A stretch of 64,000 nt of DNA, taken from NCBI GenBank assembly GCA_017163975.1, contig JAFFSR010000220.1, forward strand, positions 14,588,001-14,652,000, written 5' to 3'. The notes below the pieces were generated by a model. It did not search any database. It had not been told where the DNA came from and saw nothing but the letters and a program-made list of their open reading frames with translations. Each line of letters opens with the position of its first letter. Position 1 is the first letter of the stretch. The position numbers and the translations under genes were made by a program. Positions 37,576 to 51,794 of this stretch are shown here, in pieces. The DNA is from Anastatus disparis. Taxonomy: Eukaryota; Arthropoda; Insecta; Hymenoptera; Eupelmidae.

Positions 37576-40500
37576 TTTCTGAGTAACTCTTGAAAATTTA
37601 TAATAGTACTACTGATTTAGATGTTGACTTGTATTATTACATTCAATTAAGTATTTAAATATAATCATTATTAAATATTATAAATTAAATTGTTTTTTAA
37701 TAAATGGAAAAAATATTTGAAGAAGAAGAATGAATTTCGTTGTCATCGTTCTTTTAAAGTACAAATTTATTAATAAATATTAATGTTAGACAATTTTTTT
37801 TATATTAAAATCACATTTAAATAAATATAAAAAAAATAATGAAACTCAAAGAGCTTTATGAGAAAGGATTCCGCCAAAGCACTTGGCAGCGTTTTTTTTT
37901 ATCTATTTTTGATAATTTTTAATATCTATTTTAGCCAAAAATGAAAATCTTTTCTTTATAGATGAAATTTAAGAAAATGTATTGCATTTTAATCTCTAAT
38001 TTTTATTTAATTTTGGGATTTTTTTATTTACAATTATAAAATAAACCAGATCTATTTTGTTCAATATTCATTTTTTTTCAAAATTATGAATAGTTTTATG
38101 TGAATTATAAGACTATTATAGACTTTCATTTACTTAGGTTGTTAAAAAATTATGAAGGAGTAAAAATTAAGATGAAATTTAGCTTAAAATGCAGGATTTA
38201 TTTTCATAACATATTTTTGCCTTTTTTATTCTGTTATAACTTTTGAAGAACTTGAACTAATCAAAAAAATTTTTTTTAATTGAAAAATTATCACTTCAAC
38301 TTTAATAAATATTTAGAAAAAAACTAATTTAAAAGTTGTATGACTATAAATATATAATAAATTTTTAAAAAGTTTTAAAATTTAGACAAAATTGTTCATA
38401 ACTGAAAAAACTGAAAGTTAGATGGAATAAACGCGGCTTATTTAATTATTTTATTGAAGAAAAAACATCCCAAAATCAATAAAAATAATACGTAACTCAA
38501 ACGCAATGCACTTTTTCTATCAGATACAATTGAGAGTCTGTAAAGAAAAAAGGCACGTAGCCCATTTAAATAACATTAACAATAAGCTTTTTTTGTTTCC
38601 GGACCCTCGATTTTTTTTACAGAAACTTCTTAAAATTTTAGAAAATCTATTTTCAAAGTCGAATAAGCTTATTGGGTCTGTCATATCCAACTTAAACTTT
38701 ACATTTTAAAAATTTTAAATTTTATTCATCTGAACAAAGTTCATAAAATTAATGGAGATATATTACTTACTTTAGTTCAAATATATTTGCATAACTCCCA
38801 GAATGTTAATGGAATGGGATTGTAATGTGTGCATCTAAAAATGTGATATTTATTATTATAAATAATTATTTTGCACCTTAATTAAAAAATCAAAAACAAA
38901 ATAAAACCTATTCCTTTCATACAAATAAAAGATTTGCTTTGGTAAATTTTGAGGAAGACAAAATGACAAAAAAAAAAACCTGATAAAATTAAGAGAAGAA
39001 TTTCACGACAACTAACCGGAAAAAACGCGTAATCGAATTTCAACACAAGTATTGGGGACCCGCATTTTTTCTACCCACGTACGTTGAAATTTTTCGAAAT
39101 TAGTTTTTTTCTTTTATGCGATGCACATATAATTAAGGATATCATATGTTATAGGATAAAAAAGACTTTTTTTTATAGAGCATAGAATTGAAACACAATA
39201 GCGCAGTAAGAATTATGAAGAAAGTGCGGGTTTGTTTTATTACTAAACAATAATTTAGAAAGTTTTATGATTGACGTTGAACTAAAAGAATCTCCTTTTT
39301 ATTAACTTTTTCTATTGGGAAATGCAAAAGAATCTGACCCTATATTATTTTGTGCGTTTCGTGATAATTTTTCATTCAATTTTAAAAAATTGTTAGATAA
39401 ATAAATAGTCGTAAATGTTTGTACTTTTAAAACAATTATACTTGCTTTTTAAAAAGTTTTATGAATTGATCATACATTAGAGAAATTTCTTTATGAATAT
39501 TTTTAGATTTAAATTTTTATTTTAATAATTTATTGCAATTAATCATCAGGTAAGATTGAAAAATTATTTAAATTTACTTTGATCTAAAATAATTTATGAA
39601 CTTTTCAAGTAAAAAAATTAATGCGTACATATTTCCCGATCTTAAGTCTAATATGTACAATCGATAAATTAAATATTATCCAGTCTTGAATGAGAAACTT
39701 CATGACGAATTCTCTATTTAAACAAAGCGTATACTACACTCCCCACCTTTAGATGTAAAATCCAACGTAAAATACTTTACTAACTGGAACTCATACATAT
39801 AAATATATATATATATTATATATATAGCTAAGAAAGACGTAATTTAAAATCCCTACTAGTAAGAAAAAGATAGAAAACGCGTATAAGCGATATATAGATA
39901 GCACACGAATAATATCGCTCCAGGGGCTCTCCAGTTTATATAGTCGCTCGTTCTCTCTCGCTCTTTCTTTCTTGCAGGCAAAAAGAAAAAAAAGAGAGAA
40001 ATATATATAGGTTTTCGCGTGTGTGTATAAACGTGTACGTGTGTGCATGGTGAATCGTTCTACTCGGAGTTCTCGGAGCAGTCAGTGTATACATACGCGA
40101 GCCAGGCGCGCGCGCGCATACTGCTGCTTTTTCAAATACTAAGCATTGTAACATACCTAAAGCAAGTGAGATAGAAAGAGGGAGAGAGAGAGAGAGAAGG
40201 GAAAAAAGGTGGGGGAGAAGAGATATAGAAGAGAAAGAAAGATAGACGAAGTATAGTGTGCGAGTGATATTCTCCTTTTAGTACAAGTGTCGCGTTTATA
40301 CCCGGAGAGTGAGAAAATACAGAGAGAATTTTTCGGTATTAAAATAATATATCGCTCTCGTTTGGGTATTAAGCTCATTGCCTTCGAAGAGAAAACTTTA
40401 TTAGAATAAATAACCTAACGGCTTATAAATATTAGAGAGAAATAGAGAAATTTAGTTAGGTTCTTTTTTTTTAATAAGTTTTAAGTATTAAGGTATACGG

Positions 40501-40684
40501 AAACGTCGATACTCTGTGACGGAGAGCAAAGAGATACATATACACGTACGTGCATAGGAAAAGGTTTCTCGTTAAGAAATTCTTTTTCTCATTTGTGTGT
40601 TTAGAGAATTTTTATAAGAAGAATTTTTCTATAGAGGTTTAATATATAGAAAGGAGAGAAGAGCAGTAGTTTTTAGAGTGCAAC
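37576..40684. promoter_or_regulatory. Gene-free stretch, then presumed fimbrin promoter and 5' UTR
   Basis: 37576-39700 is AT-rich with nothing I can name. From about 39890 the composition shifts: CpG-containing and TATATA-containing segments, a GAGA-rich purine tract at about 40177-40240, and a CGCGCGCG run near 40107. This is what a promoter plus 5' UTR of the fimbrin gene at 40685 would look like. No single start site can be fixed. Confidence 0.4.
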
Positions 40685-43600
40685 ATGGCCACTACGATCG
40701 ACGACCGGCAGGAACTCCTTGAACGATTCCAAGCTGTAAGTTAATCCTTTTTTTTTACTTCTTTTTTTTAAACGTTAACCATTGTATTCAATACTCGTGC
40801 GTTAAATCAAACAAATAATTTTCATTCCTACTCTATCTTTCGTTGAAGTTTTAAAGACGCTTTGATATTAGAACAAGTGTTTGCGTCGTTTAAAACGCAC
40901 GATAAGGAGCATTATATTCATTTTTTTTTTATATTCTCTTCTCTTCTTCCTCTCTTTTCCTATCTCCTTCTCGTTCTCGTTTAGATTTCTATATAACGAC
41001 TCCTCGCGCTCCTTTGGGCCCAAAGGCTTCCTCGTATACTCGCACACCGACTTTTCTTGCATGGCATATCTTCTCCTGCGTTATACTCGCGATCGAAGAA
41101 TCAAGGAGTCATACGCCCACGCGCTCATACCTTCCTTCCTTCCCTTTTTTTTTATTTCTATCTCTCTCCTGCTGCTGTCTCTTTATATCTATTATCTATA
41201 TGATCGTGTGTGCACGTTACTACGTACGCATACTACCGCACGAGCATTTGTAAATAGGCGTATGCTCGTGATTATCCTTGTTAAATTTCTTCTTTCCTTT
41301 TTTTTCTTTTTCACAATCGTACCGAATGTCTCTCTTTTTTTCCTTCTATTCTTTTTTCTTTATCAAATCATTCAATCATTCTAGAATTTGCCATTTCCGA
41401 TTATAATACGCGACACGAACTTTTGTGTATGTAAGCATAAAAGAAAAAAGAACTCGTGAGTTTTTCGATAATAAGTTTAGGAACGTGTCTAATAAAGGTG
41501 TATATACATACACTTGAGAGAAGATAACGTTTAAAAGGTGTGTGTGTGTCTCTCCTTGGTATATGTATTTTACACCTTTATATAAATACGTGGGTGAAGA
41601 AGGAAGAAGAAGCCTTTTTGATACTCGTTATATTATACATATACAAATGTGTCACTTGTATCATCTATCTATTAAACGATCATTTTATATTTCGTGACGT
41701 TATTACTATACAACCGTGTTTTTCTTAGCTATTATTTTTTTCTTGAGGACGTAGGTTTTTTGTTTGCTCTTTTCTGGCTTTGTTGTATACATACATGCAT
41801 GCTAAATTTTGTTGTTTTAATCGAGAGCTGATTCATTAACGATACGGAACGTAATTTTATTTCTTTTATGATGTTTAAATGATCGTGTGTACTTATCTAA
41901 CGAGCGGTCTATTTAATGTTTATCCTTTTTTAGTATCGATGCTTTTTAACAATCCTTTTGTTTAATTAAACAACACGTTTTGTTGAAAAGCTTTTGGTGT
42001 TATGATGCATATTTATATTTTGAGCAACAGAGATTTAAAGGTATAGAGAAGAAAAATTATTACTTCCTATATGGGATGATTCACACTTTGGCTTTATGGA
42101 TGATTAATCTTGGATGAATGAGCGGTTAACGGGCTTTTCCTTACGAATTAAAATCATACCAAATTTGTTAACTGTCTATGAGTTATCGTCGGGAAAATGT
42201 GCATGCAACGCGAAATTTTTTGCATTTCAAGAATTTTAAAATTGCAGTCACGTGCTCTCAAGATGCAATTAAATTATTTTGTATTTTACCTTTTGTTTTT
42301 TAATGCGTCCTTCAGTACTTATTTTGTTTTGAATGAAAAAAGTATCGGGTGAAAAAATATTCTTTCTTATTTCGATGTTATTCAACTTTTTACTTATTTT
42401 ATAAAAAAAATAGAATTTCATTTATTACTTTGTTATATATTTTTTATTGAAAATCAATTTTAAAGATGAAAATGAATATTACAATATTTTGATAAATCTA
42501 TTTATTTTATTCTACCCAACGTGTTTATTTATTATTCTCGACATAACAATTAAAATGTTAACATTATTAATTATGCATTCGCTCCATGTTAAATCAATTA
42601 CTGAAAAAAAATCTACTATTTCTACAATGTCATTGTTTATTCAAAACAAGAAAAAAAAATATATAATCTTACAAGTTTAGCATTGTAAAAACTTGCGACT
42701 AATAAATTAGAACTTTAGGCAATTAATTACGAGCCGAGTAATATGAAACATCGATATTCATTATCGGCAAAGCAAATTCGTTATCTTGAGATAATCGTTA
42801 TTATTTATTTTTTTTAATCCAAAGAAAATAAAATTTTCATTAAAGTCAATAAGGTTGCATAATTCGTCTTTTATACGGGTTTTATAACATTATAATGACA
42901 AGAGCTTTGATTTCATAGTGATTCTTAAATGCTCTATATAAGAATGTCTGGCTGATTTATAGATAGCGATAAAACGTTGTACATGAGTATGAAGCGGAGC
43001 AAAAAAAAAGAAATAAGAAAAAAAAAATGTTAACACCTACGCGAGCGTACATGTGCTTCTTGAAAAGACCTCCACTGTGGGCATATAGCTTTGAATATTA
43101 TACTTAAACTTGTTTTAAAATTCAATTTTAAAATGGATACACCTCCTGCTAGGAATGAACCTTATATTTTTTTCTTTCGTCTTATTCTTCTTTTCCTTCT
43201 CTTTTTTCTAAAGTTTATATCTGCTGAATACTAAAATTACTCGAGCTTTTTTTTTCCTTAACCGATGGATTTTTTGCTAAGTTTGACGTTATACGTGGAA
43301 GAAATAATTTTTTGACCACGTATGATTTATTTGCAATGGAAATACGCTACTGACCGCAGTTTTAAGAGTTAATAAAATTATTTTCTTTGTTGTTAAAAAT
43401 AAAATTTTATTCCTCATTGCTTTTTTACTGAAACAATTTGCAAATTAAATTATCATTTGATGACTTATAATTGTGGAAATGTTAATTTACTGATGATTCC
43501 GTAATTTATACTGTGAATAATTTCAAAGAGAACAATTTTCATTGTTCAATCTAAAGATTTATTTTTCATTTATGAAGCAGATTCGTTTTAATTATTTGCA

Positions 43601-46600
43601 AATTAAATAATTTTTTATAGAAACAGGGTAAAAAATTTTTAAAAAATTTAAATAATACTAAAAAATCAAACTTATAATGTTCAATTATATAAAATAAATT
43701 TTTACAATTCTTTCAATTTTTCTAAAGTCTTCAACACCAAGCTTTTTATCTCCCTGTACAATAAATAATACAATCGTCTATATTTACACTTATCTAACAT
43801 TTTTATCAAAAAAAGAAAAAGAAACTGTATAAAATATTTGTCCTTGTTAAAATCTATATCTCGATCGGCAACAAACAAGAATTAAATGCGTCCAAATATT
43901 GATCGATCAGCTATACCAATGTAAAACCATAAAATTACACAAAATCGAGCCTAAAAAACAAATTGTTAAAAGTACAAAAGCTAAAAAAAAATTTTATTTT
44001 CTCAATCAAAACGTTTGCATACAAATTCATCGCAATTTTTTTTTCTTATTCAAAGCTCTGATGAAGCTGCATGAATATATAATACACGTAAGAAAGAGAT
44101 GATGAGTCAATGCATCGAGCCACGCTCTGCACGCAATGAGTCAAGGGAAAAAATCTGAAAGTGTGCGTACGTATATACGCTTATAATACAAAATGTGATG
44201 CCAAAGCAAACATTACATTAAACGCGTGCTCGTATATACATACGTACGCAATATTCGTGGATATGTACTGGACTCTCCTTTCTTAATGGCATTTTGCGTG
44301 TTAATATTAAAGCTCGCTGCTGGGTATGATTCATTCAAGCAAATGAAAAAGAGAGCGAGAAAGAGAGAGGAGAATGCTGAATACAGTGCGTTCATAAACA
44401 TTAAAAGCATTTTTAATTCAAACCTTATTTCTTTCCTTTTTTTTCTCTCTCTCTCTTTCTTATTTTCTTAAATATATACCATTATGTGGTATTACGTATA
44501 ACTGTATTTATGTATGCTTATCTTATCGTGAAAATGTTAGTGTGCTGAATCGAATCTCTTTTGTTGTTAGTTTTCTTCTAAAGGTAATTAAGTATGCAAA
44601 TGAGGTTTTCTTTCGAACTGACGTTTGCTTGCTTGGTTTTGAAAAATTCAATATGCACTCTCAATTGGGTCGATCGGTTGATTGAATGGATAGATATTTT
44701 CAATGTGTAGCTATCTTTCCTTAGAATTAATCTATTAGTTCTTGAAAATTTTTGTTTTCTTAGTTTTGTATCTTAGGAATTATCATTTATACTAATTGCT
44801 AATATTAAAAATATTTGAGATTTGTAATACGAAATTCTGTATGAAAATCTATGGCTATCACATGAATATTAAATCATAAAAGCAAAAACCATTCAATTCA
44901 AAAATTTACAATCTTACAATAATTCTTATTGTTTCTTTATGAAAAATCGCAAATAAATTAATTGAAAATTATTAAATTTATTGGAATATCAGTGTTGAAT
45001 ATCGATTGAATTATATTAATTAATTAATTAATATTGAACCATACAAAGTAATGAAGAAAGAAACAATAACAAATATAATCTATTAATGAGAGTCCCGGCC
45101 GTCATAATTGGCTTGGCCTTAACACCTTTGTTAATTAATATGCTGTGAATTATTCTTAATATGTATACACTAAAATGTAATAGCAAAATAACGACGATAA
45201 TTAATTATGATAATGAGAAATTAAACTTTATTAAATATTTAATAAATAATAAACTTGATTCTACAAATATTAAAATTATAAAATACGAAAATGATGATTG
45301 AATAAAAGATGAATAAAAACCGTATATTTAATTTTGACAGATCGACGAAAATGGCGATGGCTTTATTGATCTTGCTGAGCTTCGCAATGCCTTAGACCAA
45401 TGTGGCTTCAAAATGCCAGGTTATAAAGTACGTCGTATGATCGAAGAATACGACGACAAGCGTCGTCCACAGGAGAAGGGTCGTCTGAGTTTCGAGGAAT
45501 TTGAAAAATTATGCCAAGAATTACGCGCCAACGATCCAAGCTCGACGTTCAAGCAAGTTGTATCTAAGAAAGAAAATTTAGAAACGTTGGGCGGCATATC
45601 GGCAGCATCGAGCGAAGGTACGACGCATTCGGTTAGACTTGAAGAACAATTAGCTTTCAGCGATTGGATCAATACCAATCTTGGACACGATAAAGATCTT
45701 AAACATTTATTGCCTATTGATGCTGAAGGTAAAACGCTTTATGATAAGGTCAAGGATGGTATTTTACTCTGGTGAGTTTGTAAATGATGATTTTTCAAAA
45801 AAATTATTTTTTTTTCATTCTTTTTATTAATGATGCGATAAAAGTAGATTATTTTTATGATACAGTTTCTTTTATCAACTTGGTTTATCAAATTGAAATT
45901 TTAACTTTATCTTGATTAAACAATGTGTTCTTATTAATTGTTGATATGGAGATATAATTTTTTTAATCATTACGTAACGCGATTGTTTTTTCCTTGTTAA
46001 AAAAATATTTTGGTTTCATCGTCTTAATTTCAGATAGTTGAAATAATTTTTTTTTCATTTACGAAATTTGTACAGTTAAAAAAAAACTTTCTTTCCAAAT
46101 AGTTTTTTTAAATGGTTTTTTTTTAAATGAAAGTAATTATTTAATTTTCCCAAATTAACTAAGGATTTCGTAATTCAAAAATTTTAATTTGAGCAAAAAA
46201 TTATTTTTGTTAATTTTAACAAAAAATTATTTTTGTTAAAATAATTTTTGTACATTGATACGAATTCAACAAAAATTAATTTGCAATATAACTAAAATAA
46301 AAATAACAATAAATAATAAATTTATTCTAAATTTCAGTAAAATCATCAACCATTCCTGTCCGGATACAATTGACGAGCGTACAATAAACAAAAAAAATTT
46401 AACACTGTACAGAATGCACGAAAATCTAACTCTCGCTCTGGCATCAGCTCAATCGATTGGTTGTAACATCGTCAACATTGATGCTCATGATTTGAGCAAA
46501 GGATCGCCACACTTAGTGCTTGGTTTACTTTGGCAAATAATTCGCATTGGTTTGTTCAACCAAATAACATTAGAAAATTGTCCTGGATTAGCAAGATTGT

Positions 46601-48832
46601 TACAAGAAGGCGAGCGAATCGAAGATTTACTGAGATTATCGCCAGAGGAAATATTGTTGCGCTGGGTCAATCATCATTTGGAGAATGCTGGTATCGGCAG
46701 ACGTTGCAACAATTTCTACTCGGACATAACGGATTCGGAAATTTATTCACACTTGATCCATCAAATTGCACCGAAGGATGCTGGCGTTACTTTGGAAGCT
46801 TTAATGGAATCGAATCACATGAGCCGGGCTGAAATAATGTTACAGCAAGCAGCTAAAATTGATTGCCGTAGTTTTGTCACAGCCAGCGACGTTGTCAATG
46901 GTATACACAAACTCAATCTTGCCTTTGTCGCTAATATGTTCAATAAATATCCAGGATTAGATAAATTAGAAGACGATAGTATCGAGGGTTTAGAGACAAT
47001 TGAAGAGAGTAGGGAAGAAAAAACTTATCGTAACTGGATGAATTCAATGGGTGTGTCGCCTTACGTTAATTGGTTGTATTCTGATTTAGCCGATGGTCTT
47101 ATTTTCTTTCAACTTTATGACATTATTAAGCCGGGAACGGTTAAATGGAACAAAGTGCATAAAAAGTTTTCGAAGTTACGTAAATTTATGGAAAAACTTG
47201 AAAATTGTAATTACGTCGTTGAATTAGGAAAACAAATGAATTTTTCATTGGTCGGTATCGCTGGACAAGACATTAATGATGGAACTGTTACACTTACGCT
47301 TGCGCTTATTTGGCAGCTCATGAGATCTTATACATTGTCGATTTTAAGCTCTTTGACGGGTAGACCTGGTACTGCTGTTGTTGAAAAAGAAATAGTACAA
47401 TGGGTCAATTCAAAAATAAAGGCAGCTGGTAAAACTTCGTCGATAAAAAGTTTTCAAGATTATGCAATTGCCGATGGTAAAGTTATACTTGATCTTATTG
47501 ATTCGATTAAACCAGGCTCCGTTAATTACGATCTCGTTAAAGAAGGAGGCAATGAACAAGTGAGTACAATTTTTAAATAAATACAAAATTATAATTGATA
47601 TTAATAATATTAAAAGGTCATTAATTCATGTTTAATTTAATTTTTTAATCATTTTCATAATTTTTATTTTACAATAATCTATTTTTTTCACAAAATTTAA
47701 AAAATTGATAAAATTTAAATATAATATATTCAAAAATAATATGACACGTCGATTAGAAGAATTTTTTTTTATTTATCGAAGAAATAACAAGTTTAGATTT
47801 GTCATTAGTATTTAATAGTTTTAAACGGATCAACCTTTTTTTTTATTTATAATTAAAATGGATTGCTGAGTAAATAAAATAAAACTTTTGAATTGATCTA
47901 ATAATAATAATTACCGGCGCCTATAGAAGCAAAGGGTATGCGCAAAGTCGTTAAAAGCAATTAGCTAATTAATATTGAGACAAATGTTTCAGAAGAGTCA
48001 TATAAATGTATACGTTGAATCATTGCTTTTAAAGAAATTTTAAAATAGATTATCATGTTGTGAAAATAATGCATACAAATTATGCGTCAACAGAGTACAA
48101 GCATTTCCTACTTTCTAAAATAGAAATTTTTAAAATTACTATTACATAATGAATTTTTCTGCATTTCATTTTGTTTAAGGAGACTTGCATATTAAGTTTG
48201 TAATATTAAAAGTGAATCATATTTATATGTTTGGAAACTAAAAAATAGAATCTTTTAATAACTTGTCTATTTATATATTTATATATTTAATTTTGAATAA
48301 TTTGTGAATTAATAAACTGAATGAAAATCTTAAGAATAATCTCATCGATCAAACTTAAATGACAAATGAAATTTTTTGAAATTATTTTCACATTCTACCT
48401 TGATGACTTGGCAATGACATAATATGTCTAAGAAATAAGATGTGCACTCAAGTCACACATCATGCACTTTCGCTATATAATACTAAACCATGTCCTTCAT
48501 TATTATGCGTAATGCTTAAGTGTACATATTATCGTATTGTGAAATCGTCATTACGTATTCTCACGAAAGTATTTTTTTTTTTATGTTTCTATATATATAA
48601 ATAATCTTTTGTGTGTTTACAGGATAATTTAGACAATGCAAAGTACGCATTGTCCTTGGCAAGAAAATGCGGTGCTCGTGTTTATGCGTTACCCGAAGAC
48701 ATAACAGAAGTTAAACAAAAAATGGTTATGACAGTATTTGCATGCCTTATGGCCACGGATTATGTACCAAGTCGAGATTCACCCCAGAATAATCAGAATA
48801 ATAGCGAAATCAACGAAAACAACGGCCAATAA
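40685..48832 (+). CDS. Fim: Fimbrin / plastin (actin-bundling protein)
   Basis: Four coding exons, 40685-40735, 45341-45771, 46338-47559 and 48623-48832, join in frame to 637 aa, the normal plastin length (about 630). Fimbrins crosslink actin filaments into tight parallel bundles through two tandem actin-binding regions, each of two calponin-homology (CH) domains. Seen here: an N-terminal EF-hand with a canonical 12-residue loop (Asp19 to Glu30, [15 protein letters not shown]); a second EF-hand-like segment with an insertion and poor calcium ligands; then four CH domains from about residue 120 to 625, including [15 protein letters not shown] and [15 protein letters not shown]. The tail ends in an Asn-rich [14 protein letters not shown]. 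The ATG has a good context (CAACATGG). The first intron is 4.6 kb. Calcium control through the EF-hand is inferred from the family. Confidence 0.95.
40736..45340. other. Fimbrin intron 1 (4.6 kb)
   Basis: Donor GTAAGT, acceptor ATTTTGACAG. The first 1 kb is less AT-rich with long pyrimidine tracts, possibly a downstream promoter or alternative 5' exon. The rest is AT-rich, with a TTAATTAATTAATTAATA run near 45017. No coding frame with recognisable content. Confidence 0.55.
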
Positions 48833-51731
48833 TCAAATTTTAAAAAAGAAAAATTTAAAAAGAGATCGATCAAAGCTCTCTTTTCATCTTTTTTTTTTAT
48901 TAATGCGATTAATTAATTTTTTTTTTTATGTAAATATGTATGATTATTAATTCTATCTTATATGCCTATGGTATCTTATATATATATACATATATACATA
49001 CGACTATTGCGTGTCAGTGAAATCATGTGAATGGATTTATATATAGATTGAGTTTAAGTATCTCTTTTATGGTGACTCTCTTTTCTTCGCTTGTGTAATT
49101 AAGCTTTTCTTTTGATCGGAATGAATTAGCGCGCTTTTTTATTATATAAGTATATCAGTCATGTTTTTTTATGATTGAACTTTTTAAATTGGATTGATTC
49201 GTTTGCAAGAGATCGTTTATTGAGAAACCACCACGTTATATATAGGCGCATGAAAATTATATTTTATTGCATTCGAATCAAATGGTATTATCTTTCAATT
49301 GTCATTATAGTATATCTAAAGTTCATTTTGATTGGTGAAATCAATGTCAATGAAATAATGAAATTTTGGAAAATTTAACATTCTATGTTTATAAAACATA
49401 GAGTTTTTAAAAATCTATGTTCGTATTTCATATAAATATCATTCATTAGAGAAATTTTTTGATATGAATATGTTAAATATTCAATAAGATTTTGAAAAAA
49501 TAAATCTTATACTATTTGATTTGAATTTAAAAAAAGGTATTAAAAATACGAATATCAAGAGGATCAGTCGTCCCTCAACGGCAAGTTTATTTTATTTACG
49601 TTTGCTTGATCAATTGACAAATTGATGGTTCATTTGTTATTCTTACAAGATTACGGAAATATTTTATTTTATACGTAATCATACTAATTATAACGGCTTA
49701 AAATGAAAAATTTTTAAAAAAATTTAATCAAAGATTATTGTAACTAATCTACAATATGAAAAAAGATGGGAGAAAATGAAATAGCTAGTAGTAAAATAAT
49801 TCCTAATATTTTGCCTGGCGTTACATTGAATAAGATAATTTTAACGAAAGCATGGTCCTTATCATAGATAAATAAACATATTAGCGTTTTCGGCGCGCCT
49901 TCCTAATCAAACTATCATATATCACGGGCGATATTGTACAAATAATAAAATTAAAGTATAAGCGGCCTAGATATATATTTTTTCGTTTGCTTTATATAAT
50001 TATTTTTCTCTTCTTATAATACCGGGACAGTATGTAAGGGTTCTAATCGAAACAAGCATAAAAAAAACAAAGCATATTATGTAGATTATAATTAATTAAA
50101 TTTAGTCGAGCTGTAAATCCACATGAAAACAATGGCCTATAGCTTAGCTCTAATGCGTTTTTTTTAGCGCGATTCTTATTATTATGTGCAATATACTGAA
50201 AAAAAAGAATATATAGAACGAAAAATAATGAAATTTTTAAATGAATAATGCTTATAAATTTGTTTTTACAGCATGTTCATATATTTTTTTTATGAATATC
50301 CAATTATTTCCAATTATAGAAATTATATGAATATACCGATAATTAATAAATTAGTGGATATCCGTATATGATATATTAAGAGAAAATAAAAAAAATCACG
50401 AAGTTAATTAAAAAAAAAAGAAATTATTATTTATGCTTCACATTGGAGCTAATGCCAATAAAAAGAAATTATTGTATTAATTAGGATATTAGTAATTACA
50501 TGCGATTTAACGTGTATTAACTTATATATACATATATTGCCATAGCCCGCGATTTACATACATTTCTAGGCGCACAAACTTCATTATTTTAGTTTGTCTT
50601 TCACGAGATCGTTTTTTTTTTAGGTATATTTTTTAAGAAGTGGTTCTCTGAAATTCAACGTAGTTAATTTTTTGTAATTTTATAGAGCTTCCAAAAGATT
50701 TTATATCTATATATATATATATTTATTTACTAAGGAAAATTTTTGGATTTGTGTATAATAAGACTTATTTTTTACATTATAAAATGTCATTCTTATAAAG
50801 AACGTACATTTAGTCAATAAAATAATTTTGTGCAATAAAATTTTATATAATTATCTTTTTTTTTTCAAACTTTTTTTCTTAATTTGTTAAATGCTACGTT
50901 AATTTTTATGAATTTCAGAGATTTATCTTCTTTGCAATAACTTTAGAAATTTATTTTAAAAATAAAAAAATAAAGTATGGATTTCAAAAGTGTATTCGTT
51001 TTAGGAACATTATACATATAAATATTTTACAATGAATTTGAAAGATGGTACAAAGAGTTCTTAACACCCCGTTTTTATTACAATTAATCAATGCAAGTAC
51101 TAAAAATGGATATGTAAAAAGAAAAATTAAAGATATGCGTACATTTACAGTGTTTCTATACAAATATACACCTGCGATAAATAAACGACTTTTGAAGTTT
51201 ATACACCATTTTATAGAATAATTATTATGATGATTAAATGTAACTTTTTATATTTATATTAGTGTATTTATAAAAATGAAAATACAAAGCTAATTTTTTG
51301 TCATTCGTAGTTTTAATTAAGGAGAGTTGTATAACGATCATTAAAATAGTATCTCCTTTTGTAAATGATTTTGTACATGATTTTGCATGTAGAATTTTTA
51401 AAAAAAGTGAATTAAACATGCATTTAATTGTATAACGTGACACGATGGGACGTGCAAATAAACAAAGGTAAATAGAGTTTATTCGTTGTTTTATTTAACA
51501 TAACTCCACAACTTTGGCTTTTGATTTTTCTTACACTCATTAACTATTTACTTATTTACTAAAAAATTATCTAAAAGTTTTATTTTATAAAAGGTTGGTA
51601 ATAACCATTAAATATGAACAATAACTATACAATACCATATTATAATATAAATTGTACAATAAATAATACTGGCTTAGGAATGATGGAATGACTTAAACAT
51701 TATCACATCATTAGTTCTTGTTTTATCTTCA
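48833..51731. other. Fimbrin 3' UTR and gene-free stretch before CRELD
   Basis: The fimbrin 3' UTR must begin here; several AATAAA motifs further on (for example near 50455 and 50818) could serve as ends. A 9-bp-stem hairpin is at about 49384-49402. No gene is seen. The CRELD 3' end enters from the right (minus-strand AATAAA at 51737-51732). Confidence 0.5.
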
Positions 51732-51794
51732 TTTATTTTTTTTTTCCTTAAATATAAATATAAATAGGCTATTAAAAAATTATTTATAAATTCA

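Noticed and set aside
46255..46337. Upstream extension of the large fimbrin frame as an alternative start
   Set aside because: The frame is open by chance through the intron; the acceptor ATTTCAG at 46337 completes the cysteine codon split from exon 2 and matches the plastin family sequence.
49384..49402. Small hairpin CTATGTTT/AAACATAG as a terminator or microRNA
   Set aside because: The stem is only 8-9 bp with a tiny loop; this is expected by chance in AT-rich DNA.
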